Shown in pieces: positions 1 through 8,645 of a stretch of 64,000 nucleotides of DNA. Each line of letters begins with the position of its first letter. Positions within the stretch are counted from its first letter, which is position 1. The position numbers and the translations under genes were made by a program. This stretch comes from Denitrobacterium detoxificans (GTDB lineage: Bacteria; Actinomycetota; Coriobacteriia; Coriobacteriales; Eggerthellaceae), in assembly GCF_015062615.1 (NCBI RefSeq), contig NZ_SUUH01000007.1, forward strand, positions 1 through 64,000. Reading direction: 5' to 3'. The notes under the pieces were generated by a model that was given only the letters and a program-made list of their open reading frames with translations, did no database searches and was not told where the DNA came from.

Positions 1-60
1 CTGCGGTGTAGTCCGTGGGAGGATAGGGCGTCGCGCTCATGGGGGGCATTTCCATGCCAT

Positions 61-101
61 GGGGCCGCCCGGCTGGCACTCTCGCGCCGCCGGGCGGCCC
101 C
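61..101 (+). terminator. hairpin terminator of an upstream gene
   Basis: A perfect 12-bp inverted repeat (61-72 with 90-101, GGGGCCGCCCGG arms) with a 17-nt loop, followed by CTTTGAG. It probably ends a gene left of the window. The T-run is weak, so termination is inferred from stem strength. The rest of 102-383 holds no convincing gene. A TACAAT hexamer at 337-342 could be a -10 for the next gene, but no good -35 is seen. Confidence 0.5.
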
Positions 102-383
102 TTTGAGTTGTCGGGGGCTTGCGCATCGGAATTGGGTCTTGGGGCCTGTCGTGGCCAGCCGCTTCCGGGTCGCGCGCCGGAATGCGACTCGCGCGTGCGG
201 AATCTCGCGCCCGAGCCGCGTCGTGCGTTCGGGCGGAGCTGCTTGCTCGGCCCAGGGCTCTCGCCTTGCGCCTCCCTGCTTGACTGCGATTCGTTACGGA
301 ACGTTCTCAGCAAGGGCGTTCTGGCTCTGCACTGCGTACAATGGGCGTTGGGGTTTGTTGCCGGCAGATGGGGAGCTCTGGCT

Positions 384-1421
384 ATGTTGACCAACGTGGA
401 AATGTTCGATGCTCTATACGCGCTCATGACGAACGATGTGCGTTCCGAGGCCTTGTTGGGTGCTTCCGTGGGCAAGGACGTCCATGCGTGTCCCGCCTCG
501 GCGGGTGCGTCTCTGGCGCGGGAGGCAATTTTGCGCGCTCCGAACACGCAGCAGATGCCCGTTCTCTGGTTCGAAATACCGCTTTTGGGCGAAGCTCGTT
601 TTGATTTGCACATGGCGTATTCGCATTGGGCACTGCGTGATTTGAAGGCCGAGGAAATCGACTTGAGGAGCCCCTACGGCGAATTATTCAGGTGGTATGC
701 CAATGAGGAGCCAGGCGGCAATGGCTTGGCGTTGGCGTTTGACATCTCGCGAGGTCGTTTGAATGATCCAGCGGTGCATGTGAACATCAACGGGAGTCCC
801 CTGCGCGATATCAAGCGATTCTTTGACATTGCGGCAGGTGAGGATGCGTACGACCTCTATCGTGAATTCTCCGACTCCCTGCCAGCTGGCTGGAAGATTT
901 GGTATACCGGCGTGCATCCGGGGCGGCCGGGGGCGCACCTTCGCGTCGACTGCTTCGCCGACCGTAAAACAGCTGCTCGATACGAAGAAGACTGCTCGTT
1001 GCTCGTCGATGATCTGTGTGCGTGCGGCTTTTATACGGCTGGTTCGTTGCTGCAAGATTGCGTACGTCCCATCCTGGAATCGCCTTTCGGGCTGGAATTG
1101 CAGTTCGACTTGATGCGTGATGGCTCCGTGGGCTCTACGATTGGCCTTTCGGCTGCGTTTCCCTTTGGCTCGGCAGCGCATGTGCGTGAGCTGTTCGAGG
1201 AAGGCGGCGATGCAGCCGCGTACATGCATACGCTCGAGGACATGGGCCTTGCCGACGATCGGTGGCGCTGCGTACTGCCCGCAACGTTTTCCAAGGTGGT
1301 CCCTCAGGGCGAGGGTCAGCTTGCGCTCTACTGCGTCCCTACGTTCGTGAAGCTGCGCATGCGCAATGGCGATCCATTCGATGCGAAGCTCTATATGCAA
1401 ACGGGGGCGGCAGAGCTGTAG
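384..1421 (+). CDS. protein of unknown function, 345 aa
   Basis: I do not recognise this family. The start at 384 is chosen because GGGAG lies at 371-375 and coding-like composition begins there; the frame stays open upstream to 39 but that part looks non-coding. The protein has no signal peptide or membrane segment, so it is probably cytoplasmic. It is mixed alpha/beta in appearance, with repeated aromatic and acidic stretches such as WFEIPLLGEARFDLHM and a C-terminal KLRMRNGDPFDAKLYMQTG. The alternating basic and hydrophobic end loosely recalls barrel enzymes such as ABBA-type prenyltransferases, but I have no firm motif. It stands alone, with a 264-nt gap to the next gene, so context gives no function. 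Confidence 0.75.
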   Translation: MLTNVEMFDALYALMTNDVRSEALLGASVGKDVHACPASAGASLAREAILRAPNTQQMPVLWFEIPLLGEARFDLHMAYSHWALRDLKAEEIDLRSPYGELFRWYANEEPGGNGLALAFDISRGRLNDPAVHVNINGSPLRDIKRFFDIAAGEDAYDLYREFSDSLPAGWKIWYTGVHPGRPGAHLRVDCFADRKTAARYEEDCSLLVDDLCACGFYTAGSLLQDCVRPILESPFGLELQFDLMRDGSVGSTIGLSAAFPFGSAAHVRELFEEGGDAAAYMHTLEDMGLADDRWRCVLPATFSKVVPQGEGQLALYCVPTFVKLRMRNGDPFDAKLYMQTGAAEL

Positions 1422-1483
1422 GTACGAAAGGCATGATGACCCGCCGCGCGTTGTCGAAGCAGCCGCTCTCTATCGCAATAATC

Positions 1484-1498
1484 GGGCGCAGAGCGCCC
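1484..1498. other. small hairpin in the gap between the unknown gene and yccF
   Basis: GGGCGC-AGA-GCGCCC forms a 6-bp stem with a 3-nt loop, about 60 nt after the upstream stop. It is followed by CGTTCTCG, so it may be a weak terminator. Nothing else is recognisable in 1422-1685 apart from the ribosome binding site of the next gene. Confidence 0.25.
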
Positions 1499-1685
1499 CG
1501 TTCTCGCTTGCGAAGCGGCGTATAGCGCTCGCGCGAGCCAAGAGCGGATCCGCCTACTGCATGTCCAGCGGACGCGTGGACAAACCTCCATCCCTTGTTC
1601 ATGTGGAAGTACTCTCTATCGTACACGCGAGGGTGATATCCCTGGTAGCATGGCGAGCAAGCTCGTTTATCGTCCAGGAGGAACC

Positions 1686-2051
1686 ATGCGCACAATTGGA
1701 AACATCATTTGGATTCTCACCGGCGGGTGGATTACGGCTCTGGGCTTCTGCCTTGCGGGCTGCATCTTCTACATCTCCATCATTGGCATTCCGCTGGGGC
1801 GCATCTCGTTTCGCATGGCGGCGCTTACGCTCGCGCCGTTCGGGAAGGATATCGTATACGGCGGCGGCGCGCCGTCGTTGTTGGCCAACATCGTGTGGTT
1901 CCTGGTCATTGGGTTTTGGACGGCCGTGGCTTACGCCGTAATGGGGATACTGTTTTGCGTAACGGTCGTGGGGATTCCCTTCGGCATGCAGCTCTTCAAG
2001 ATGGCTCGTCTGGCCATTGCACCCTTTGGGTCTTCTCTCGTTGAGGCGTAA
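1686..2051 (+). CDS. YccF-type inner membrane protein (DUF307), 121 aa
   Basis: Small integral membrane protein of the YccF/DUF307 family, whose molecular role is not established. It has two internally similar halves. Each is a hydrophobic segment followed by a Gly-Ile-Pro turn and an APFG motif (IIGIPLGR...LAPFGKD and VVGIPFGM...IAPFGSS), which is the family hallmark of duplicated domains. The start at 1686 follows a perfect AGGAGG at 1676-1681; a longer reading from 1650 lacks such a site. It is monocistronic and followed by two terminator hairpins. Confidence 0.85.
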   Translation: MRTIGNIIWILTGGWITALGFCLAGCIFYISIIGIPLGRISFRMAALTLAPFGKDIVYGGGAPSLLANIVWFLVIGFWTAVAYAVMGILFCVTVVGIPFGMQLFKMARLAIAPFGSSLVEA

Positions 2052-2070
2052 CGCCCGCTGTGGGTACATG

Positions 2071-2102
2071 ATGACGCCTTGGTGACGGGTGCGTCATTTT
2101 TC
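2071..2102 (+). terminator. terminator after yccF
   Basis: ATGACGC (2071-2077) pairs with GCGTCAT (2091-2097) and is followed by a T-run, 20 nt after the stop codon. Confidence 0.7.
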
Positions 2103-2121
2103 TCCATATCGGGATACCTTT

Positions 2122-2170
2122 AAAGCCCCTGGTGAGCACTGCGTAAGCGGTGCGTGGCCAGGGGCTTTTC
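2122..2170 (+). terminator. second terminator after yccF
   Basis: AAAGCCCCTGG (2122-2132) pairs perfectly with CCAGGGGCTTT (2158-2168), followed by TTC. With the hairpin just upstream it makes a tandem terminator that isolates the following cluster from yccF. Confidence 0.75.
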
Positions 2171-2256
2171 TCGTGCGTATACTACGAGTGTTGTATTGTG
2201 TACAATTAGATTGCGTGATACCATTCCATCCGTAATACTGGATTACATGGGGTGTT

Positions 2257-3786
2257 ATGCATATGGATCGTCTTTTGGACATTGTCGTTCGCGTGCTTGT
2301 GCGAATTTCTGCATGGGCGAAGCCGCTTTCGAAGTTGGGCCTTGTTCGCTATAGCGAAATGCAACCCAATGCTCCCATTCGCTTTCTACTTGTGGGGTAT
2401 AACGGTGCGGGAAATACGGGGGCCGATGTGCGTACGGCCGAAATCGCCCGTATCGTTCAGGGGCGTTTCGCCGAGCGCGCTCAGGTGACGGTCATGACCC
2501 TCGACCGCAATGCGACCGATTGCTATTTCCCCAACGGTATCGAGTCTCTGCAGTTCAGTTCTTTGTATCCCTTCGTCACGCTTCGTGCCTGCACGGCTCA
2601 CGACGTGGTGATCCTCTGCGAGGGTTCTACCTTGAAGAGCAAGTTCGCCAATGCCCTCACGTTGTTCTTCGCGGAAGCGGCGGGCATCATGAAGGCCCAG
2701 GGAAAGCCTTGCATCGCCCTGGGTTCGGAAGCAGGCGACATGGATGCGTTCCTGGAGCGTACCGTGCGCAAGGAGTTTTCCGAGGTACAGTTCATCGCGC
2801 GCAGCAAGGCGTCGTACGAACGCGTGCTCGAACTGGGCTTGAACGCGTTTGAGGGAACTGATGCGGCCTGGGATTTCCAGGTTGCGGAAAGCGATAGGGC
2901 GGTCGTAAATGCGCAGCTGCATTCCGATGGCTGGGACGGCTCTGCCCCTCTTCTGGGCGTCGCTGCCATCAATCCGTTCTGCTGGCCCGTGAAGCCGTCG
3001 CTTGCGAAGACGGTACGTGCGGCCGTGACCCGCGACTGGTCTCAGAACTTCGCGAAATGGTACTTCTTCAGCGAGTCGCCCGAGCGCGATCGGGCGTTCG
3101 ATGCGTACATCAATGCGCTTGCCGAGGCCGTGAATGCTCGCTACGAGCAGACGGGTTGTCATGTGGTGCTGCTGGGCATGGAACGCCTTGACGAGCGCGC
3201 GTGCCTCAAGCTGTCGGGGCTCATTCGTGCCCCGCATTCCATCTTCCTGGCGCGCGAGCACAATGCGTATCGCATGACGGCGGTCTTGCGCAGCCTGTCG
3301 CTGCTCATTACCTCGCGCTATCACGCGAACGTGCTGAGCATGCCTGCCGGCGTGCCCACGGTTGCCGTTTCCATGGACGAACGCCTTCAGAATACGATGG
3401 ACGAGGTGGGCTTGTCGGAGCACCTGCTGCTGCGCACCGACGATACGCAGCTGGCGGAGCATCTTCGCCGTTCGATTGCCTATATCGACGCGAACGGGGA
3501 ATCTATTCGACGCAGGCTCGTGAAGTCGGCGGAACAGTACCGCAGCGACATGTTCGACATGATGGCCCTTATGGAGCGCATGGTTCGCGAGAGCGAAGCG
3601 GCTCGCTTCCAGGCTTCCGCGGTGGTTGGCGAAGCGGCTACGCGACTTGCGGCACCATCGGCGTCCCTGCATGAGCGACCGGCGTATGCGTCGGAAGCGG
3701 CGGACGTTTCCTCCTCTGCCTCGAGAGCCAATCCTTCGCGGTTGCGCGAAGCGTGTGCGGCAGTGTGCGGCCCCCTTGGGAAGTAG
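2257..3786 (+). CDS. polysaccharide pyruvyl transferase family protein, 509 aa
   Basis: Belongs to the polysaccharide pyruvyl transferase family (WcaK/CsaB-like), which adds a ketal pyruvate from phosphoenolpyruvate to sugars of surface glycans or glycolipids. Typical marks are the N-terminal GYNGAGNTGADVRTAE nucleotide-binding-like loop (about residues 49-64), the VILCEGSTLKSKF stretch, and the C-terminal SRYHANVLSMPAGVPTVAVS segment, where His and the Gly-Pro turn are conserved. The N-terminus has an amphipathic/hydrophobic stretch that may hold it at the membrane. An internal ATG lies at 2263, so the exact start is uncertain. It begins a co-directional cluster; the next gene starts 7 nt after its stop. 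The acceptor is unknown, and the neighbours suggest a lipid-linked product. Confidence 0.85.
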   Translation: MHMDRLLDIVVRVLVRISAWAKPLSKLGLVRYSEMQPNAPIRFLLVGYNGAGNTGADVRTAEIARIVQGRFAERAQVTVMTLDRNATDCYFPNGIESLQFSSLYPFVTLRACTAHDVVILCEGSTLKSKFANALTLFFAEAAGIMKAQGKPCIALGSEAGDMDAFLERTVRKEFSEVQFIARSKASYERVLELGLNAFEGTDAAWDFQVAESDRAVVNAQLHSDGWDGSAPLLGVAAINPFCWPVKPSLAKTVRAAVTRDWSQNFAKWYFFSESPERDRAFDAYINALAEAVNARYEQTGCHVVLLGMERLDERACLKLSGLIRAPHSIFLAREHNAYRMTAVLRSLSLLITSRYHANVLSMPAGVPTVAVSMDERLQNTMDEVGLSEHLLLRTDDTQLAEHLRRSIAYIDANGESIRRRLVKSAEQYRSDMFDMMALMERMVRESEAARFQASAVVGEAATRLAAPSASLHERPAYASEAADVSSSASRANPSRLREACAAVCGPLGK

Positions 3787-3793
3787 GCGTGCG

Positions 3794-6562
3794 ATGGCCG
3801 AAAAACGTATGGGTATATTCCTGACGGGTGCCACGGGTTTTCTGGGCACGTTTATTGTTAGGGAACTCTTGGGCGCGACCGACGCGCCCATTTATGCGCT
3901 GGTGAGGGCGCGCGACGAGCGCGAAGCGGGCATTCGCCTGCGCAATCTTTGGTGGGAGCTGCCGGAATTGCGCGAAGCCGTGGGGCGCCGCGTATTCCCG
4001 GTGGTAGGAAGCCTGACAGAGCCGGGCATGGGGCTCTCTTCGTCCGACCGTGTGCGCGTAATCGAAGCGTGCGGGTTCGTCGTGCATGCGGCTGCCCAGG
4101 TGGAGATCATGAAGTCCCGCGCCGAGATGCAGCAGGTAAATCTGGGCGGTACGCGCGAGGCCTTGGAGCTTGCGCGGGATATGCGGGCTTCCGGCGGCAT
4201 GGAGCGATTCGCCTTCGTGTCGACGGCGTATGTCGCTGGCGCGCTCGATGGGCGTATTCCTGCCGACGAACTGCCCGAGCACGCTTTCAATAGCGCGTAC
4301 GAGGAGAGCAAGTGGCAAGCCGAGTGCCTGGTGCGGCAAAGCGGTTTGCCGTTTACCGTATTTCGTCCCGGCATGATAGTGGGCGACAGCGAAACGGGGC
4401 GCATCGCCACGTTCAATACGGTGTACTACGTGCTGAAGCTTCTGCTTACGCAGGGCGTTCGCTTCCTTCCCGTATCGCGTCGCCAAAGGGTCAACATCGT
4501 CCCCGTGGATTATGTTGCCCGCACCCTGGTGGGTCTCTTGTTTGAGGGCGATGCCCAGGGCAAGACGTTTCACCTGGTAACTCCCAAGGAGCAGCAACCG
4601 CAGGTGGGCGAGCTTGTCGACTACGTTCGTGCGTGGGCGAAGCGCGAGCTTGGGGTGACTGTTCCCCGGATGCTTTGCATGCCCATACCGGGTCTGGCGA
4701 ATCGCGGCGCGGCGCGGAACATGCAGGGGGAGGAGCGCGCTCATGGTCGCGCGGCGAACCTTATGGCGCTCACGCCGTATTTCTACGATAGGCGTGACTT
4801 CGACACGGAAAACCTTGGTCCGCGTAGGCGCGAGCTTCCCCTCTGGCGTGACTACATCGATTCGATGCTGGCGTATGCGTGCCGCAAGAACTTCCTGCAT
4901 CACAGCAGTCGAACGGTGTTCGAGCAAGCTGCGTTTCGGCGGAAGAGCGCAAGCGCGCCCATTGTCTATCATGATGTGAGCGCTCAGGGCATAAGCAACA
5001 TGCCTGCGAAAGAGATGGACGATCTTATTGCGCGCATCCATGCGGCGCTTGATGCGTGGGGCGTACAGCCAGGCGATCGCATTGCCGTGGCCGGGGCGAA
5101 TAGTACGACGTACTTTGCCCTTGACATGGCGTTGGGCCTTGCGGGCGCGGTGAGCGTTCCCGTGTACTATACGACCCCGCCCAAGGAAATCGATGCGCTG
5201 CTGCGCGTGCGACGTGCGTCGATGCTCTTCGTGGGAGATGCTCGCATCATGTCGCGCATTGACCAGATGGAAGCCGACGTTCCCATCGTCGCCTTTGGTG
5301 GCGTGGAGGTTCCGGCGCCTGCGGATGACGTGGTGCGTTGGGATGCGTTCCTAGAGCGCGGCGTGGGTAGGACGCCTTCACCGGCGGTCGTTGACTATGG
5401 GGAGCTAGCCACGATTCGCTCTACGTCGGGCACGACGGGCATGCCGAAGGGCGTACTGTTCAACCATTACCAGCTGCGCTGGATGGGCGAGGTTCTTGCG
5501 GCCCTGCTGGGCTGGCGCGGGCGGACGACTGAGATGCGCTACCTGTCGTTTCTGCCGATGAGCCACGTGGTCGAGGGCATCTTGGCAACGTATGCCCCCT
5601 ATTACATGCGCGCCAAGACCGACCTCTATTACCTCAACGACTTTGCGGCCCTTGCCGAGGCATTGCCCAAGATTCGCCCGACGGTGTTCTTTTCCGTGCC
5701 GCGTTTCTACGAGAAGGTATGGGACCAATTTGCCGCGAACCCTGCTGGTCAGCGCTACCTAGCCATGAAGGATGGCCCCGTGAAGCGCGCCTTTGCGCGC
5801 GTTGCGCGTCGCAAGCTGCTGAAATTGGCGGGGCTTGATGCGTGCGAGCAGTTGCTGGTGGGCTCGGCTCCCGTAAGCCGGAAGCTGCTGGAGAGCTATC
5901 GCGCGCTGGGGATCGAAATCCACAACGCCTATGGGCAGACGGAAGCGCCCCTCATCACGCTCAGCCGCCTGGGCGATAACCAGCTGGGCAGCGTGGGCGC
6001 GGCGCTTCCTGATACGCAGATCCGCATTGCCGAGGACGGAGAAATCGTTGTGTACGGCCCACAGGTGGCGCTCGGCTACGATGGCCTTCAGTCGCAAAGC
6101 GTTGGCGGGGGTGTGCTGCGCACGGGTGACATCGGGGCGCTCGACGCCGAGGGACATCTTTCCCTCGTGGGGCGCCAGAAGGAGATGCTCGTCACGTCGT
6201 ATGGCAAGAACGTCAATATGCAGAAGGTAGAAACTGCGCTGAAGGGCATTCCCGGCGTTGACGAGGCGGTAATCGTGGGCGAGGGCAGGCCATTCTGCAG
6301 TGCACTGCTTTGGCTGAGCCAGGATCGCGACGAAGAGGGCCTGGAGGACGATATCGCGCGCGTCAATGCGGAATTGTCCCATCCCGAGCAGGTGAAGCGA
6401 TGGGTCGTGAAACGCGAGCCCCTCTCTATTGCAAAAGGCGAATTAACGCCTAATCTAAAGGTGCGTCATGCCGTGGTGGAGGAGCATTATCGCGCCGACA
6501 TCGAAGCCCTGTACGAGGGCCATGGCAGTGCCGCTTCTCGGGGTTCGGCGAAGGGGGCGTAG
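3794..6562 (+). CDS. fused acyl/thioester reductase and AMP-dependent acyl ligase, 922 aa
   Basis: Two-domain enzyme. The N-terminal half is an NAD(P)-dependent SDR of the thioester-reductase/fatty-acyl-CoA-reductase type: Rossmann TGATGFLG at residues 11-18, and a YEESK active-site motif near residue 168. The C-terminal half is an AMP-forming acyl-CoA synthetase: STSGTTGMPKGV near residues 543-554, followed by NAYGQTEAP and RTGDIGALD. Together they could activate a fatty acid and reduce the acyl thioester to aldehyde or alcohol. The order reductase-then-ligase is opposite to classical carboxylic acid reductases, and I see no phosphopantetheine carrier motif between them. The start at 3794 is 7 nt after the upstream stop; ATG 3809 is an alternative. 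It sits within a cluster with a pyruvyl transferase and a GMC oxidoreductase, consistent with lipid tailoring. Confidence 0.85.
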   Translation: MAEKRMGIFLTGATGFLGTFIVRELLGATDAPIYALVRARDEREAGIRLRNLWWELPELREAVGRRVFPVVGSLTEPGMGLSSSDRVRVIEACGFVVHAAAQVEIMKSRAEMQQVNLGGTREALELARDMRASGGMERFAFVSTAYVAGALDGRIPADELPEHAFNSAYEESKWQAECLVRQSGLPFTVFRPGMIVGDSETGRIATFNTVYYVLKLLLTQGVRFLPVSRRQRVNIVPVDYVARTLVGLLFEGDAQGKTFHLVTPKEQQPQVGELVDYVRAWAKRELGVTVPRMLCMPIPGLANRGAARNMQGEERAHGRAANLMALTPYFYDRRDFDTENLGPRRRELPLWRDYIDSMLAYACRKNFLHHSSRTVFEQAAFRRKSASAPIVYHDVSAQGISNMPAKEMDDLIARIHAALDAWGVQPGDRIAVAGANSTTYFALDMALGLAGAVSVPVYYTTPPKEIDALLRVRRASMLFVGDARIMSRIDQMEADVPIVAFGGVEVPAPADDVVRWDAFLERGVGRTPSPAVVDYGELATIRSTSGTTGMPKGVLFNHYQLRWMGEVLAALLGWRGRTTEMRYLSFLPMSHVVEGILATYAPYYMRAKTDLYYLNDFAALAEALPKIRPTVFFSVPRFYEKVWDQFAANPAGQRYLAMKDGPVKRAFARVARRKLLKLAGLDACEQLLVGSAPVSRKLLESYRALGIEIHNAYGQTEAPLITLSRLGDNQLGSVGAALPDTQIRIAEDGEIVVYGPQVALGYDGLQSQSVGGGVLRTGDIGALDAEGHLSLVGRQKEMLVTSYGKNVNMQKVETALKGIPGVDEAVIVGEGRPFCSALLWLSQDRDEEGLEDDIARVNAELSHPEQVKRWVVKREPLSIAKGELTPNLKVRHAVVEEHYRADIEALYEGHGSAASRGSAKGA

Positions 6563-6563
6563 G

Positions 6564-7277
6564 GTGTCCATTCCGGTTCGCGTGTTCCATCTGGCTCATC
6601 GTCGCATGCCGACCTTGTTTGGCAAGGTTGTGTTGCGCGTGCTGATGCGTGCGACCGCCCGTGGGTTCAGCGGGCGACCGAAGCGTCTGGATGGGTCGCA
6701 TGCCGAACGGCTGCATGCCTATGCCGCGTATACGCTGCGCATGGCCCGGGCGCGCTCGTGGGGTATGGAAGAGCGTGGCGCTCCTCTTGCCCCCAACGAG
6801 CTGGATGCCATTCGGAATACGGAATTGGCTCTGCGTCTGCGCGAGGAAATGCGCTCGACGGCATGCGCCCTGCGTCGCGTGCTTCGACCGACGGACCAGC
6901 ACGAGGCATGGGAAGTGGTACGCGTGCTCTATCGGGTAATCGGCATTGCCCTGGAAGCCCAGCCTGCACAAGCTGCGAGCGCGTCCCCGCAGGGCGCGAG
7001 CGCTGGCGGGCAAATTGCAAAGGGCGACGTGGCTTGCTCTTGCTCTTCTTCCGATACTGCTTGCGAAGGGAATTGCGGCCCATCCGCGTCTGTTCGCATG
7101 CGCAGTTGCTATTTTTCGAGCGTATACGGCCCCGCGACGTGCGCCTTGATGTCGCGCATGGACGAGGGCCTTATGGCGGGGCTTGTGGGCGATGGCGAAC
7201 TCGTCTTTTCCTCGCGCGTAACCCAGGGCGCAGATGCGTGTTGCGCATGCTTTGAAATGAAAGGGGCCGCACGATGA
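6564..7277 (+). CDS. small cysteine-rich protein, L-2-amino-thiazoline-4-carboxylate hydrolase-like C-terminus, 237 aa
   Basis: The GTG start at 6564 lies 1 nt after the upstream stop and follows AGGGGG at about 6552-6557; the stop overlaps the next ATG (ATGA), so translation is probably coupled. The N-terminal half is Arg/Ala-rich and helical. The C-terminal 70 residues hold regularly spaced cysteines (MRSCYFSSVYGPATCALM, then GADACCACFEM). This order (Cys...GPxxC...D...G...CxF) resembles the family named after L-2-amino-thiazoline-4-carboxylic acid hydrolase (PF14196). The match is by eye only. A Ser/Ala/Gly-rich linker with CSCSSSDTACEGNCG joins the halves and adds further cysteines. Its role in the lipid-like cluster is unknown. 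Confidence 0.65.
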   Translation: MSIPVRVFHLAHRRMPTLFGKVVLRVLMRATARGFSGRPKRLDGSHAERLHAYAAYTLRMARARSWGMEERGAPLAPNELDAIRNTELALRLREEMRSTACALRRVLRPTDQHEAWEVVRVLYRVIGIALEAQPAQAASASPQGASAGGQIAKGDVACSCSSSDTACEGNCGPSASVRMRSCYFSSVYGPATCALMSRMDEGLMAGLVGDGELVFSSRVTQGADACCACFEMKGAAR

Positions 7278-8551
7278 AGACGGCTATCGTTGTTGGGTCG
7301 GGTGCGGGTGGTGCCATGATGGCCCGCGAGCTGCAGGGGTCCTACCAGGTTACCGTGTTGGAAAGCGGCGGCACGTTTTCTCCGTTCGGCATGAACATCG
7401 GCCGCCTGGCCTCCTGGCGCAAGACGGGGGCCTTCTTCGACGACCGCATGATCCAGCTGCTGTTTCCGCAGATGAGGATTGCGCACGTTCCCGAAATGAC
7501 GCTCGTGACGGGGCGCTCCGTGGGCGGCACGACCACCCTGGCTACGGCCAATGCGATACGCCAGGATGGCGCCTTGCGTGGCATGGGGATATGCCTCGAC
7601 GACGAGTTCGACGCCCTGCAGGGTGAGCTTCCCATAACGACAGGCCATCGTGGTGGTTGGTCGCAGCGTACGGAGGAGATCTGGGGCATATTCGAGGAAA
7701 TGGGCCTGCAGCCAAGGGTTATGCCGAAATTCATGCAACCCCACGTGCGATGCGTTGCGTGCGGGCGCTGCGTTTTGGGTTGCCCTGCGGGCGCGAAATG
7801 GGATGCCCGTTCGCTGCTTGACGAGGCAGTGCGTCGGGGCGCCCAGATCATCGATCGGTGCCGTGTGATGCGGCTGGAGATATCGTGCGACCAGGTGCAG
7901 GGCGTATGGGCCATTCATCGGGGCCGTAAGCAGCTGTTCCGCGCCGATTTGGTCGTCCTCGCGGCTGGCGGGCAGGGAACCCCTCTCATCCTGGAGTCGT
8001 CGGGCATCGTTTCGGAACAGGCATTCTTCGCCGACCCGGTGCTATGCGTGGCGGGTCGCCTTCCCGGGGCGTCCCTGCATCGGCAGCTTCCCATGCCGTT
8101 CGCGAGCCAGCAGGACGGGTACATTCTCTCGCCGTACATGGACTGGCTGAGCTTCTTCTTCAACCGGGGCTGGCGCATGCCCGCGCGCGACATTGCGAGC
8201 ATTATGATCAAGTACGCCGATACGCAAGAGGGGTCGGTGGGCCGCCGCGGCATTGCCAAGCGCCTGACCGATCGCGACTACGAGCGCATGGCGTATGGCG
8301 TCGATCAGTGCAAGGAGATTCTTGGGCGCATGGGCGTACGAGAGGACGAGATGGTCTTGGGGACCATGAACGCCGGGCATCCGGGCGGCACGTTTCCCCT
8401 TACGAAGGCCGAGGCTCAAACGTTGCACAGCCGTCTTTTGCCCGCCAATTGCTATGTTGCCGACGCGTCATTGCTGCCTGTGGCAATGGGCAATCCGCCC
8501 ATGCTCACCATCATGGCCCTGGCGAAGCGCATCGCGCGCATCGTTCGCTAG
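7274..8551 (+). CDS. GMC-family FAD oxidoreductase with a 4Fe-4S-like cysteine motif, 425 aa
   Basis: Flavoprotein of the glucose-methanol-choline oxidoreductase superfamily, which oxidises alcohols or reduces related carbonyls. Residues 5-25 form the Rossmann FAD loop (IVVGSGAGGAMMAREL). A ferredoxin-like motif CVACGRCVLGCP (Cys160, 163, 166, 170) suggests an iron-sulfur cluster, as in the Fe-S containing branch of the family. The C-terminal GNPPMLTIMALAKRIA is the conserved GMC_C end that contacts the flavin. It overlaps the preceding gene by 4 nt. Because it sits next to the acyl reductase, a fatty alcohol or aldehyde is a plausible substrate, but this is inference. The Fe-S motif suggests electron exchange with ferredoxin rather than oxygen. 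Confidence 0.85.
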   Translation: MKTAIVVGSGAGGAMMARELQGSYQVTVLESGGTFSPFGMNIGRLASWRKTGAFFDDRMIQLLFPQMRIAHVPEMTLVTGRSVGGTTTLATANAIRQDGALRGMGICLDDEFDALQGELPITTGHRGGWSQRTEEIWGIFEEMGLQPRVMPKFMQPHVRCVACGRCVLGCPAGAKWDARSLLDEAVRRGAQIIDRCRVMRLEISCDQVQGVWAIHRGRKQLFRADLVVLAAGGQGTPLILESSGIVSEQAFFADPVLCVAGRLPGASLHRQLPMPFASQQDGYILSPYMDWLSFFFNRGWRMPARDIASIMIKYADTQEGSVGRRGIAKRLTDRDYERMAYGVDQCKEILGRMGVREDEMVLGTMNAGHPGGTFPLTKAEAQTLHSRLLPANCYVADASLLPVAMGNPPMLTIMALAKRIARIVR

Positions 8552-8604
8552 TGCTGTTGCCTTCATGCGGCTAGGCAACGAGGTGGGGTTCCCTTGCTCC
8601 CGTC

Positions 8605-8613
8605 TGGTACGAT
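8605..8613 (+). promoter_or_regulatory. possible extended -10 promoter for the PAP2 gene
   Basis: TGG followed by TACGAT (8608-8613) is an extended -10 element 33 nt before the start codon. No clear -35 is seen. If real, the phosphatase gene can be expressed separately from the cluster upstream. Confidence 0.3.
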
Positions 8614-8645
8614 AGGGTTCCTCAAAGCGTATGAAGGGGGTACAC

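Noticed and set aside
2386..5041. Two long minus-strand frames over the pyruvyl transferase and reductase-ligase genes
   Set aside because: They are antisense shadows of well-defined enzymes and have no start context.
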